DNA of 64,000 bases from Liolophura sinensis (GCF_032854445.1 NC_088303.1:31257501-31321500), one strand, 5' to 3'. Shown: positions 1-13,459, counted from the first letter of the stretch. The notes: generated by a model not told the origin, from the letters alone. Translations and numbers: made by a program.

Positions 1-1807
1 GCATACTTGGCTTACTGATGACGCTTGATGATGGGCTATCACGTGATGTCCACACTTCTTAATTCCAAAACGGGAAGGGGGGTGGGGGGGGACACTGTTA
101 GTAGCAGTCTAAAGAGCTGTCTGGCCCATGTCTCCATTAATACCACACCTACACACTTTACCCTTTGTGTATAAATCACACGTACTACGGAATTTCACGA
201 GATCGTGATGACATAGGCTGCCAGTACCCCAACACCCGATTCAGCAATGATGTCAACCCCATCCTATAGCTTACCAGCAGAGGTCAAATGAGGAGGATAA
301 CTTATGCGAATATTTAATCATTTAGCAGTTTTAATCACAGCTTTCATACTTCGTTGACTAAATAGGCTGTACTATCAAAGAATTCAAACTCTACATTAAG
401 ATAAAGAAGGCCTAATCATGGCTCGGTCACATTTACAATGTTAAATTATAATTAAGATCTTAATCCCATGTCTCCGTGAGGCACATAATCATAAGGATAC
501 GTTCAAGAAATGCGATACGAAACGTGAAAAATACGAGATATCAAAGTGTTTTTAGCGTTTTGGGGGTTTGATCGCAGGTCATATTTCTCATCTTTAAATA
601 TTTAACCGAAAATAACACTGAAATGGGTATTTTTGAGAATAAGAAGCAAATGTCGATTTATTTGCTTTTTCCAAAAGGTTTTCATAAGATCGTTTTTATA
701 CCGTCACCGGAAGTAAAGCGACAAAAGTAGAGGGTACGCTGAAGAACGTTGTAACTGAAGAGCCTTAATCACAATGCATTGTAAATCTGTTCAACTTTTC
801 TGGAAAAATTTCAAATTTCACCTCACTTAACTCAAGCTTTTACACCTACAATCTTACACTAGAGGAGCATTTTCTGTCGATTTCATCTAAAATATTTCAT
901 ATAACACCAAAGCAGCCTTATACTTGTTATGGAGGTGCTCTCCGGACGACATTCTATTGCCATTTGTTACTGTAACTTAATCTCAGAGATCGATGGAGAA
1001 CCTATAGGGTTCCGTTTCCAGGATGCGTCACAAGGATCCTACATCAAAATCGCTTGATTAGTCTGCAATAAGTAACGTGCACGGAATATCAGATGCAATG
1101 AACCGTCATGAAAACTCAGACTGAGTCTTGGGTGTAATCCTATACGCTGTCAGAGACTATAACAATAACAGCGAGCGCAGTATGTATACTGTGGGTACCC
1201 AAGATTCGCAGCAACAACACTTAAGTAGATAAAGGCTGTACTTTATATCTGTCTGAGACAAGATCTGAAAATGCCATCTCAAGTGAAGGTAATTTTCTTT
1301 TCATTACTTCGAGCCCGGGTCGGTACATGGTATTTACGAGGCTCCTCTTTCCGGCCTCCAAGTAACAGCAGCGAGCAGTCACATCTGGGAGGGCTTCTGT
1401 TTGACTTAGTTTACAGAACAGCGATAAATGATGCACTAGGTGACCCACAATGACGTCATGACTGGCAAATCGTCTGTCTCGTCGGATAAATGTTATGGTT
1501 ACGGAGATCTCGCTTTGATGCAGTAAATAATGGCGGTTGACGACTCGTTAAGCGAGAGCCGTGTGTTTACTACTACAAATCAGGCGGATGTGCGTTACAT
1601 CGCGATTAACCTGTGTATCAGAAATGTATTTACCAGGAAAATCGGTCATGCTTTCGGTGAACATTTAACGGCATAAAATCTGGTCGTTCAGACCAATTAC
1701 ATTATTTATAATGGCATGGGATTTTAATCTTGTTTGATTCCCTGAATCAACATTCCCAGTACATTATTCTCTCTTCTGAATTTAGGATAGATGCCACAGG
1801 TATTCAG
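1..1807. other. no recognisable gene or repeat
   Basis: AT-rich sequence with only short open frames. Nothing supported. Confidence 0.6.
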
Positions 1808-2125
1808 TGAGTGCGTGCTTGGGGTTTAACGTCGTACTTAACTATTTTTAAGTCATATGACGACGAAGGAATCCTTAGAGTGCATGTTATGTGTCTCCTT
1901 GTTGCAGGACGGATTTCCACCACTATTTTATCTGGTGCTGCTTCACTGAGACGCCTTACCGAAGGCAAGCAGACTGCCCCGCCCGAGCCATTATACTGAC
2001 ACAGGTCAACCTGTCGTTACACTATCCCCTTCATGCTGAACCACAAGCGAGGAAGTTAAAACTTCCTCTTTAAATGTCTTAGGAGTGGCTCAACCCAGGA
2101 TTGACCCTAGGCGTTGAGAATAAAT
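1808..2125 (-). mobile_element. SINE family 2A, head truncated
   Basis: Matches the element at 12169-12528 through most of its length (acgtcgtact, gtcatatgacgacgaaggaa, ttgcaggacggatttccac, aagcgaggaagtta). It ends before the tRNA-like A box. Confidence 0.9.
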
Positions 2126-3924
2126 ACCTAGTTTCGGAGACAAGAACTCGACATGGGCGTCTGTTCACTGATGTAGAAGCTATGCAAACTATCAACACTA
2201 TTCTTAGTTTAGTAAAACTAAACGGTTGTAAATGTCACGAATCAATCCGAAAGACGGAAATTCATTATCGTTTGCGTGGTAATCAAGCAGTGCTGAATGA
2301 CATGGTGAGTGAAGAGACTTTCTCCAATCTACAATAATGCGATTATAAGATTACATGAGCACTTTATTCGAGTGATGCGCAAGCACTTCCGGAAGCCGAC
2401 TGTTTACTCAGGTATAAGCAACAACCTGAGTGTCGTGCCGACTAGGTACTCCTGTGGAATTAGATCACTTGTAATGCTGTGTAAGAAGAGAGAAGCAGCA
2501 AGATGAGAAAAACACCAAAGGCCGAATCATGAAAATATATGCGAGCGAGGTTGTAGTCGTCGTGTCGCCGTAACCAAAATGTAGCTTATTTTCCATAAGG
2601 TCGTGTGCGAGTGGTGGGTGCATTCTTCGACTAGAGATTACTTCTATCATTGATTCCCACAGGAGAAGCAGCAGACGAATATTGGCCAATCCGATAATCA
2701 ATTCAACTTAACCATATTGCCACGTCTGCTATGGAGGTCCTCAGGGATTACGAATAAAGCCACATAGGGCAAGTATTGTGGTAAAAGCTCGATCTGTTTG
2801 TATCTCTGAAAATACGCCAGCTTAGGAATCTCTACCGTATGTTGACAGACACAGCAAAGTAGCGAGGGCTTCACGTGGATAAGTATAGGAATAGTTATGA
2901 TAGATGTGAACTTTCAGAGAAAATATCGGTTTTTATCGACTGGTTTTTTTTTCTGATGGCACAGCTTTTCTCGCGCAGTGGGTACTCTGGTCCAAGTCAA
3001 TTTGACCACTTTTTTCTGGCAATACACGAGTAATACTTTACTAGATTGCCGCCAAATTGCCATCGCTACATATGCTAACAGTGAACAATACAGAACTTGA
3101 ACCCGAATTACTTAAACCGGTAAAGGTTTCCCATTATTAGCCAAATTAGTGGAAATACAAGAAATGAACTCTAGGGGTATTGGTACATTCAGTGCAACTA
3201 TAAATCGCACTTACTTCTCCACCATTTGTTTTCTCTAGTGAAAAAATCTCATGCAAAAGCCATTCATTATTTCTTTTTTATTAATTTATTTCTGCTTTAT
3301 TTAGCACGCAACATTCTTTAATGTGACATATCGATTGTAATCAGGTTTGTACGACAGAATACTTTCCACAAGCTATTGAGAAACAGCCTCACTTATAGAG
3401 GAAGGCATAATGGATTTCATCTGGATTTGAAATCGATATGTCAGATATCTCAAGAGCAAAAGCAATAGCAGTGCTTTCAATCCGCTGCAATCAAAAGAGC
3501 ATAAAGAAAAGTGAATTTCTGACTGAGTAGCCATGTCTCTACTCATCCATTACACCTGCTACTTTTTTCGTCACATTTCTTTGTATTATGTCATCGAATT
3601 CTCGCCAGAAGATGTATATAAGAAGTTATGGAGAACATAGCGCACAGTTATCGGTTGTCCAACATTTGACATGATTTATCGCTAAATAAGGAATAGTGTC
3701 TCTGAATCTCTAATAGAAGCGGTGTTTTAGCATGGGTTTTTTTTAACAAATCTATTGGTGCTGTGGAACCCCAGTATGTGAAACCACTGCACACATGTTC
3801 AGGCGCATGGCGATTTGAGTTCGAAAGAACTCTTTATTTTATGATATTCATTGACCATATGTTAAGACGTTATGTATCCTCGTCACAATATAGTCAGTTC
3901 TACCCTATAGTAACATTATTTCCA
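2126..3924. other. no recognisable gene
   Basis: Contains a 78-codon plus-strand open frame at 2101-2337 that starts without ATG and has no recognised domain. The rest is AT-rich without structure. Confidence 0.5.
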
Positions 3925-4072
3925 ATTTATTTATTTATTTATTTGATTAGTGTTTTACGCCGTACTCAAGAATATTTTTCATATACCACAGCAGCCAGCA
4001 TTATGGTGGGAGGGAACCGGGAGGAGACCGGGGGAAGCCCCGACCATCCGCAGGTTGCTGGCAGACCTTTAT
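3925..4072 (-). mobile_element. SINE family 1, 3' half
   Basis: (TTTA)n, gttttacgccgtactcaaga, cattatggtgggaggg, ccatccgcaggttgctggca; the tRNA-like head is missing. Confidence 0.9.
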
Positions 4073-4227
4073 TTCCAATTGACTTCAATCTTCAAATATC
4101 GGTGTAATGTAACAGAATGATACCGATGACTCAACCAATACACAACCATACAAAATCACTTGATCATTTATATGGATAGAGAAGTATGAAGACATTCAAT
4201 AAATTAGAGAATTATACGCATGTATGC

Positions 4228-4660
4228 ATGTACGTATGCTTTGGAGTTTACGTCGTACTTAACAATTTTTCAGTCATATGAAGACGAAGATTCGTTAGGT
4301 ATGTGTACATATACGGTGTTTTCTTGTGGCAGGGCCACTGAAGTATCATGCCGAAAACTCCAGATATGACATCCCACCTGGTCTTTTATACTATAAGCGT
4401 CAAGTCCGACATTCATATACCACTCGTGGTCCGTAAAGGGCGTTTCAAGTCGACAATCGCAAGATCCATTTCCAAAACAACGTTTAACACTAATTCCCAA
4501 AGACAAAGGTATGTAAGAAATTATACAAATAAGAAATAAAGCCGGTAACACACAAGAGAGAAGCGGTCATCAGTTTTCAATGATGCCGGGCAGACTATAA
4601 CCGGGGCAACCAGCCCTGTTCTCTTACTCTAAACTCTCAGCCCCAAGCACCAAACGTGAA
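4228..4660 (-). mobile_element. SINE family 2B, interrupted by a foreign segment
   Basis: Tail part at 4228-4378 (acgtcgtacttaacaatttt to gacatcccac). SINE sequence resumes at about 4586 (ataaccggggcaaccagc). The roughly 205 bases between are not SINE and resemble 11466-11590. Confidence 0.8.
4379..4585 (-). repeat. segment inserted in a SINE, related to 11466-11590
   Basis: Shares gacattca and an end of the type gtcatcagttttcaatgatg with 11466-11590 but carries about 80-90 extra central bases. On the minus strand it is open from a GTG (no ATG) with a hydrophobic run LFLICIISYIPLSLG, then Cys-containing residues. This looks like a signal peptide but has no start codon. Confidence 0.55.
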
Positions 4661-6058
4661 AATGCTTCTAAATACATGTGTTGTATAGCAACCAATGCTT
4701 TCAATGGTCACCGACAGTTTAAAATAATTTTAAATAAAATTGGTGTGAAATTGTTTTGTTTGCTTGCAGCCTGGATAACACTTATTAAAGAAAAAAAACT
4801 GAAATTACCTGATTATAGTGATTGAAATGTTGACCACATTTTACTGACGTCATCAGTAACTGACTCACTCAGACATATTTTCTGAATCTAATCATTCTAT
4901 ACGCTCCACTATATCTCTGCTTGTTGCATTTATCTTTATGGATGGTTTACATGGTTGCTTTGAAGATAGGTTTTCGTATATGAACATACTTTTATCGACC
5001 TGTAACGGTAAATCATTGTACAAATGTTAAATCTGATGCTTCACGTCATCATCACACACATTTTTATCAAAGGGTTTGTTCAGTCACAAAGCAACCACCA
5101 CTCGTGGCTTACACGTTGCTTTTGTGTACAGTTTTCCGAGGCTTGATGGCTAGAGAGAGTGACTGATGAATGGATTTTGTGCTCCATTAGATGAGCACCA
5201 TTAGGTTTGCTTGTTAGCCAAATCGATAATTTGCTCACAAGATCCACAGTTTCTCCCTTAGACTTATTCTTTCAAGGCAGCATTTGAGCAGGTCGGTGGG
5301 TATGAATCCTCAAGACAGATCATGAACACTCACCATCCTTCAAAACTAATATAGCGAAAACAATGAACACCGTGGCAAAGAATTAATAACTAGTTACACA
5401 TTTAATGGTAAATATAACATCCAGGCAGTATGATGGAAAGGAGACTGGGTAAAACACCCACTTTATAGCATTATAAGTCAAATTCACACAAGGTACAAAG
5501 CGCTAAGAGCATGGGGGGCATGCCACATCATTATGATTAATGTACCAACTTGGTACGTGACATTACCGGTCAAGAGAAAAGCCTTAAGTGTAAAGCTTCA
5601 AAGATTGGACACAAAGGCACTATCCGAGGATCTCATGGCTATATAGCTGGCATATCAGAAACGATTCATCCGTAAACATACGTCTGCTTTTACAAACAGA
5701 ACACCTTCCCTTCTGTTGGGCTTCGGCCAATTCGCCTGACGCTGACAATGGAAATGTTTTAAAAGCTTACAGCGTAGGTCGTACAAAGTGATACCAGAGT
5801 TTATGCCATGTAACACTTACTGTATCCCCCGCTATATAATCGTCTGAGTACAAAAGCGATTCTGAAAATTAACATTACTGCCTGCCTCTCTTATTCGTGT
5901 ATCATCGTTATGAAAAATCTTTTATCCCTTGCTGCCTTTCACAATGCAGACAACTGCACTGAACATAATGAGCTGACAAAATTAACGACTATAGAAAACA
6001 ACAGCAAGTAAGGAAATAACAGGGAAATAATAGGGAACTCTTTTCCAAGTTGTAACAG

Positions 6059-6059
<1 letters not shown>
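4661..6059. other. no recognisable gene
   Basis: AT-rich, short open frames only, no repeat identified. Confidence 0.55.

Positions 6060-6095
<36 letters not shown>
6060..6095. repeat. (TA)n microsatellite
   Basis: About 17 TA units, directly before the SINE at 6096. Confidence 0.95.
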
Positions 6096-6099
<4 letters not shown>

Positions 6100-6216
6100 T
6101 GTTTATTCATTTCATTGGTGTTTTTACGCCGTACTCAAGAATATTTCACTTATACAGCGGCCATCATTATGGTGGGAGGAAACCGGGCAGAGACCGGTGA
6201 AAACTCACGACCACAG
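6096..6216 (-). mobile_element. SINE family 1, 3' half
   Basis: Follows a (TA)n tract; tttttacgccgtactcaag and cattatggtgggaggaaac; truncated after aaactcacgaccac. Confidence 0.88.
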
Positions 6217-7635
6217 TTCATATATAAGCAAGACTGATATATTAACTGACTATTGCTTAAAACAATGTTCAAACTTACAGGGTTTGAAGAAAGGACCTGG
6301 TATGATAAGGCGGGGAATCGACACCAGTGCAGGGAACTGTGTACCTCAAAGGGCGAAAGAGATTATAGTTGTGACAACTGCTGACATCTTCGTAGGGCCA
6401 CTTATTTTCTCAGTTTTGTTTTTCTCATCCTTTCCTATTATAAAGCAAGCGTGCGAGTTATAAAGCTCCAAACAAGTCTATATCCGGATTCCTGGTGTAT
6501 ACAGGTCATAAAATCTATCGAAAAATGTCTTTTTTGTGTTAAGACACTTTAATGTAGGGGAAATTCCTGTCTCAGAAATGTAACTTTCTAATAAATATTT
6601 TAAGCACACCGTTAAACACCAAGCAAGTAAATAAATATATAGCAAACGTAACTTTGAACCTTATAATTCCGCTACATGTTACAAATAAAACCAAACGATA
6701 ATGATAAACAACCAAACATGCTCCCAAGCACGATTCACTGATGATGATTTCAACATAGTCGCCAAGTTACATATTACCATACTTGAACAATTATTGATAA
6801 TTCGTGAAAACACTTAATTCTTTAATACAAGCTGGCCTACATCTTTACTCACACAAAGGCATTTTTCTAAAGATAAGAAATAGGATCGCTAAGATTCGAA
6901 AAAAGTGGTCCAAGAGAGCTACCTGCTTTCCACAGTGATTATGTTGGTCCACTGTACTACGAAGCATGCCACGGTTTATGCAACAGTTTTCTGGTTAACG
7001 TTGATCTTCACACAGTAAATCAAAAACACAATGCCTATTTTGAACCCAAATTCGGCATTTTTGTGATCAAGAGTGCATGTTTGTTGGGCTATTACTATTC
7101 AGCAGCCATCTGTTTTATGGCCATATAACTTTTATGATGCTTCGACCAACATTTATTCTCTGAATCGGAAATTTTGAGCTGGGATTGTCAAATTTGTACT
7201 TTCGTCGATTCTTCGCCATACCGTACCAGGTCCTTTGTCACGTTCATCACTGCCTTCACTGATGAAACGGCGTTTCCATCGTATAAACTGGACCTAGTTT
7301 TCTTTACCCGAAAAGTTTTACAATTCGGACAGATTAGGCTTAAATATGAGCCATTTTCCACAAATTACGCATCGATATATTTTAGTTCTCGCTATTTTCC
7401 AGTGCTCACAACTGGGTAAGTCCGCTCGAAAGTCTCCCACTCAAACTGTTCTGCCGGCAGCATACACGTATTTATGGCCTTTGTCTTGTAATTATCGGAA
7501 ATTTATTAACCGTCCTTTTTGTTCAACACCGGGGGTTTGATTGCGTCAAAGTAATAAAAAAGAAGAGAAAATGTTCCCTGCCGCCCTTTGTGATCAAAAA
7601 GGAAGAACTCTAAATGTCTTCTGTAAATCATCTTA
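6217..7635. other. no recognisable gene; left flank of the satellite
   Basis: Only short frames. The last 15-20 bases (atatatgtgtatccagtgac) already resemble a monomer end. Confidence 0.5.
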
Positions 7636-10536
7636 CATACATATATGTGTATCCAGTGACAATACATGCACCAAAGAGCAGTTTCGAGAGCGCACCAGTA
7701 CGCATCTCTGGGATTCCACATCATCCTATGCACATACAATGATATTCAGTGACAATACAACAGATAGTGATTTCGAGAGCGCACCAGTACGCATGTCTGG
7801 GATTCCACATCATCCTATGCACATACAATGATATTCCGTGACAATACAACAGATAGTGATTTCGAGAGCGCACCAGTACGCATCTCTGGGATTCCACATC
7901 ATCCTATGCACATACAATGATATTCAGTGACAATACAACAGATAGTGATTTCGAGATCGCACCAGTACTCATGTCTGGGATTCCACATCATCCTATGCAC
8001 ATACAATGATATTCAGTGACAATACACACAGATAGTGATTTCGAGAGCGCACCAGTACGCATGTCTGGGATTCCACATCATCCTATGCACATACAATGAT
8101 ATTCAGTGACAACACAACAGATAGTGATTTCGAGAGCGCACCAGTACGCATGTCCTGGACACCACACCATCCCATGCACATATAATGATATTCAGTGACA
8201 ATACTAGAAATAGTGGTTTCGATAGCGCATCAGTGCGCATGCATGTCGTGGACTCCTCTTCATTCTCTCTACATAGATGGACATGCAATGACAATATAAC
8301 AGATAGTGATTTCGAGATCGCATCAGTACGTATGTCGTGGATTCCTCGTCGTTCTCCACACACATATGGATATCCAGTGATACTACATCGGATGTATTAA
8401 TTTTGAGAGCGCATCAGTACGCATGTCGTGGACTCCTCGTCGTTCTCCACACACATATGGATATCCAGTGATAGTACATCGGATGTATTGGTTTTGAGAG
8501 TGCATCAGTACGCATGTCGTGGACTCCTCGTCGTTCTCCACACACATATGGATATCCAGTGATACTACATCGGATGTATTGGTTTTGAGAGCGCATCAGT
8601 ACGCATGTCGTGGACTCCTCGTCGTTCCCCACACACATATGGATATCCAGTGATAGTACATCGGATGTATTGGCTTTAAGAGCGCATCAGTACGCATGTC
8701 GTGGACTCCTCGTCGTTCTCCACACACATATGGATATCCAGTGATAGTACATCGGATGTATTGGTTTTGAGAGCGCATCAGTACGCATGTCGTGGACTCC
8801 TCGTCGTTCTCCACACACATATGGATATCCAGTGATAGTACATCGGATGTATTGGTTTTGAGAGCGCATCAGTACGCATGTCGTGGACTCCTCGTCGTTC
8901 TCCACACACATATGGATATCCAGTGATAGTACATCGGATGTATTGGTTTGAGAGCGCATCAGTACGCATGTCGTGGACTCCTCGTCGTTCTCCACACACA
9001 TATGGATATCCAGTGATAGTACATCGGATATATTGGTTTTGAGAGCGCATCAGTACGTGTGTCGTGGACTCCTCGTCGTTCTCCACACACATATGGATAT
9101 CCAGTGATAGTACATCGGATATATTAGTTTTGAGAGCGCATCAGTACGCATGTCGTGGACTCCTCGTCGTTCTCCGCACACATATGGATATCCAGTGATA
9201 GTACATCGGATATATTGGTTTTGAGAGCGCATCAGTACGCATGTCGTGGACTCCTCGTCGTTCTCCACATACATATGGATATCCAGTGATAGTACATCGG
9301 ATGTATTGGTTTTGAGAGGGCATCAGTACGCATGTCGTGGACTCCTCGTCGTTCTCCACACACATATGGATATCCAGTGATAGTACATCGGATATATTGG
9401 TTTTGAGAGTGCATCAGTACGTGTGTCGTGGACTCCTCGTCCTTCTCCACACACATATGGATATCCAGTGATAGTACATCGGATATATTGGTTTTGAGAG
9501 CGCATCAGTACGTGTGTCGTGGACTCCTCGTTGTTCTCCACTCACATATGGATATCCAGTGATAGTACATCGGATATATTAGTTTTGAGAGCGCATCAGT
9601 ACGCATGTCGTGGACTCCTCGTCGTTCTCCACACACATATGGAATATCCAGTGATAGTACATCGGATATATTGGTTTGAGAGCGCATCAGTACGCATGTC
9701 GTGGACTCCTCGTCGTTCTCCACACACATATGGATATCCAGTGATAGTACATCGGATATATTGGTTTTGAGAGGGCATCAGTACGCATGTCGTGGACTCC
9801 TCGTCATTCTCCACATACATATGGATATCCAGTGATAGTACATCGGATGTATTGGTTTTGAGAGGGCATCAGTACGCATGTCGTGGACTCCTCGTCGTTC
9901 TCCACTCACATATGGATATCCAGTGATAGTACATCGGATATATTGGTTTTGAGAGCGCATCAGTACGTGTGTCGTGGACTCCTCGTCGTTCTCCACACAC
10001 ATATGGATATCCAGTGATAGTACATCGGATATATTAGTTTTGAGAGTGCATCAGTACGTGTGTCGTGGACTCCTCGTCGTTCTCCACTCACATATGGATA
10101 TCCAGTGATAGTACATCGGATATATTGGTTTTGAGAGCGCATCAGTACGTGTGTCGTGGACTCCTCGTCGTTCTCCACACACATATGGATATCCAGTGAT
10201 AGTACATCGGATATATTAGTTTTGAGAGCGCATCAGTACGCATGTCGTGGACTCCTCGTCGTTCTCCACACACATATGGATATCCAGTGATAGTACATCG
10301 GATGTATTGGTTTTGAGAGCGCATCAGTACGCATGTCGTGGACTCCTCGTCGTTCTCCACACACATATGGATATCCAGTGATAGTACATCGGATGTATTG
10401 GTTTTGAGAGCGCATCAGTACGCATGTCGTGGACTCCTCGTCGTTCTCCACACACATATGGATATCCAGTGATAGTACATCGGATATATTGGTTTTGAGA
10501 GTGCATCAGTACGCATGTCGTGGATTCCTCATCGTT
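7636..10536. repeat. tandem satellite array, about 32 monomers of 89-91 bp
   Basis: Two related subfamilies. About 7636-8190 is an 89-bp monomer (core gatttcgagagcgcaccagt). About 8400-10536 is a 91-bp monomer (core ttttgagagcgcatcagtac, ending catatggatatccagt). The monomers share the anchor cgagagcgca/tgagagcgca and cagtacgcatg. Because 91 leaves remainder 1 modulo 3, each strand shows a ladder of about 74-codon open frames spaced 91 bases apart. These are artefacts, not genes. Monomers of the 91-bp group are about 95 percent alike by eye. Confidence 0.97.
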
Positions 10537-12154
10537 TATGGCTAAACTACAACATGGCACACTTCGGGGGCAGTTCAATGCTCAGCTGCGCTCTAGCTTT
10601 ATGTGTGTGTATTTCTACTTTTTGCGTCAACTTTCAAATGTCACCAAGATTCAGATAAATTGCACAAACATAGTTGAATCATATTGTGTGTGACTGCCGA
10701 GAGTTATAATACCTTCACACACATGTGGGATCGTACACTCTTGTTTATCACTCATAAGACCCAGATGTGTCATGCGCAGTAGAAACCATCATTTATTTAT
10801 TTCTGGTTATTTTACAGCTTACTGTTTGGCTTAAATATTGACTATAAGTAAACAGTTTTTTGTTGTTTTTGTTGCTTGTTTGTTTCGTTTTTTTTTAATC
10901 AGGACTTCCCCTGCACCAATGAGGATGTTTGTTAACTTTGGCCTAGATGTTTCGTGGTGAATAACACGATGCACTTCAGCTTTGACTTGACCGAACTGAA
11001 TTTTCTGCTTGAAACATAATAATCAAATTCGCTCTGGTTCGCCTTGTTTGTCAGATATCCACAGCAGTTTGTCCATTGATTAATGAGTTTAGAGATTCAG
11101 ATTCTCTTCAGCGTCATACTTTGTCGTTCACACTTAGACAAACATGCACCTACCACAATACTCATGATTGGGTATTTCATCGATACATTTCCACTATTTT
11201 CATAAAAATGTGTTATGCTCCAGTTGGCACTAACGTTCCATCGACGGAACAAACAGAACCTAAACTGTGAGACATTTTGGAAAGCTTGCTCTGTTTAGAC
11301 ATGCGAAAAGTAGACTGAAAGGACATACGTGTTGTACACAGGGGACGTAAAAATCATAGACCTGTGCAGCCAAACGTGTTTTCCCACAATCTGAGATCGT
11401 ACGCCAGGTGAAGGTCATTTCCAGGTTCAGTGCTTGCCTCTCCATGTAAAATATAATATCTTGTTTCATACAGGGTATAATCTATGCGTCAAAACAGACA
11501 TTCACCAAAGAATTAAGAAAGTATATAAAGAACGAAGTTAGGAGGGAATCATGCAAAGAGAAGCAGTCAACAGTTTTCAATGATGTTGAAAAGGCTCAAG
11601 GTATGTTCTACGCGAATGAATGAAATAAGTATTCATACCGTGTATCATGCTAGTGTATAAGTTGTTGATAATAAAATATGTGCCTTAGCTGCGCTTTGAT
11701 TGCAACTGTTCATATATTTAACGTGGCGGTATAATTCAAGGTGATAATGAGTTTCTTTGTGGAAAAAATAATGAAATATATAAGCCAGAATGAATCGTCA
11801 GGTCAGTTTGTTGTAACTTAGTCATTTCCATGTTTGTGAGCTATATGAACATATATACAACGCTGCTAGCATAAAAACTGATACCTGTTCACATTAGTAA
11901 ATGAATGAAGCTGTTTTCACCGCGTATTTATTCCCGTCCGCATGTTCCCCAGGACATCAATTCATTCCAAACACAGTAAGTACCGTGACAAATTAACACT
12001 TACTTCTATATTGAGTAATATCCATAAGCCTGATGACTCTGATGATCAAGGAGTAGTATGAAAGCAGTAAACGCCTTTATGCAAGGCTTAGCAAGAGAGC
12101 TAATCTGTGATAATAACCTTCCTGCAATCCGTGCTTTTGCAATTAGAACATTTA
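10537..12154. other. no recognisable gene; right flank of the satellite
   Basis: AT-rich with a T-rich patch near 10857-10900 and the repeat segment at 11466-11590. No gene supported. Confidence 0.5.
11466..11590 (-). repeat. second copy of the segment at 4379-4585
   Basis: Roughly 70-75 percent similar at both ends (tgcgtcaaaacagacattca; gcagtcaacagttttcaatg). It lacks the central bases of the first copy. Reading frames are broken. Confidence 0.5.
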
Positions 12155-12168
12155 TCAGTCTGCTGAAA

Positions 12169-12528
12169 GTGAGTGAGTGCTTGGGGTTTAACGTCGTACT
12201 CAACAATTTTTCAGTCATATGACGACGAAGGAATCATTAGGGTGCATGCACGTGTAATGTGCCTCCTTGTTGCAGGACGGATTTCCACCGCTCTTTTATT
12301 TAGTGCTGCATCACTGAGACGACTTACCGAAGGCAAGTAAGACGCCCCGCCCGAGCCATTATACTGATACGGGTCAACCAGTCGTTGCACTATCCCCTTT
12401 ATGCTGAACGCCAAGCGAGGAAGTTACAACTTCCTCTTTTAAAGTCTTAGGTGTGACTCGACCAAGGATTGATCCTGGATCTACCGGTCCCGAAGCGGAC
12501 GCTCTACCAACTGTGCTATCCGGGCCGG
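12169..12528 (-). mobile_element. full-length tRNA-derived SINE, family 2A, with TSD
   Basis: 360 bp. The head at 12528 (minus strand) is tRNA-like with A box TAGCACAGTTGG and a B-box-like GGATCAATCC. The body has the conserved block with tcagtcatatgacgacga and the tail ends at ccccaagcactcactcac. A perfect 14-bp target-site duplication, tcagtctgctgaaa, lies at 12155-12168 and 12529-12542, showing LINE-type retrotransposition. The perfect TSD suggests a fairly recent insertion. Confidence 0.95.
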
Positions 12529-12542
12529 TCAGTCTGCTGAAA

Positions 12543-13459
12543 ACAAGCACCCATCTTTGATTACAGTGAAATTCAGCAGGTTCTTCGGACCAAGTAATTC
12601 TTACCAGGAACTGTATTTCAGATTGCTTGGGATTGCGGATGTTACATTTTGTAAGGAAAATATAGATACTCGTAAACTCCATTTCCAACCCAAACATAAT
12701 GACTGTTTAATAGATATCAAGGGAAAATCACTTGTGCGGTAACAAGTCACCCCAACAACAACAACAACAATTCGATCTTCCCACAGAACTATTCGTTATC
12801 TGCAGATTAAAATAACACATTACGGTCTGGATCTATTAGGGAATAACTGTATTTCAATCACATCTTGTATGTAACTGTCGAAACAAGCCCCATGTCCGTC
12901 TACCAGGGATAATTACACTATTACAACTTCCGTTTTCTGGACGAAAGTAATTCTGTGTATATTAGGGTGTAAAGTCTTTTTTTTCGCCAGCCCGCGGCCA
13001 TTTTTAGTGTACATATGGTATGGAAATAATGGAAATTGTCAAAACTGTCGGCAGGTATGAGTTTCACTGATGAAGGTTTAAAATTCTTGTCGAGAGGACA
13101 CAAGGTGTCAGATAGTTATGAGGCTGCAAATGACGTCCCTTTTGCGTTACTTTACGCAACCCTCCCAGCTGCTGGCACTGGAAGGTCCAGATGTAGCCAC
13201 AGCTACATATACATGTATGACAGAACACCATACCTGAGACCTAGACGCTCTGTCAGCATTTACAAATGACGATATTGTGTTCTAGCCGTATCTAACAAAT
13301 TGGGTTGGATGGGATATCCTTGACGAGAAAAATTCGATACACTGATGTCAAAGAATGCATTATTTGTATGTGACAAATGAATGTATAACCTGTTCCGTTC
13401 AGAAAAGTGTCTTTTTTTTGGTAAAGATGATCATTCAATAATGTAATGTCTGGAGTGTC
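12543..13459. other. no recognisable gene
   Basis: Short open frames and a small caacaacaac run near 12753-12770. Confidence 0.5.

Noticed and set aside
8400-10536. Hammerhead ribozyme in the satellite monomer
   Set aside because: The minus strand has CTGATG in each monomer, but the full CTGANGA core, a pairing stem II and the GAAA element are not present together.
8414-10578. Ladder of about 74-codon minus-strand ORFs that look like a repeat protein family
   Set aside because: They step by exactly one 91-bp monomer and change frame each time; they are a by-product of the satellite period.
12447-12528. Functional tRNA gene
   Set aside because: It has A and B boxes but degenerate stems, and is continuous with a SINE body bounded by a target-site duplication.
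12374-12697. 107-codon minus-strand ORF
   Set aside because: It spans the tRNA-like head and body of the SINE at 12169-12528.
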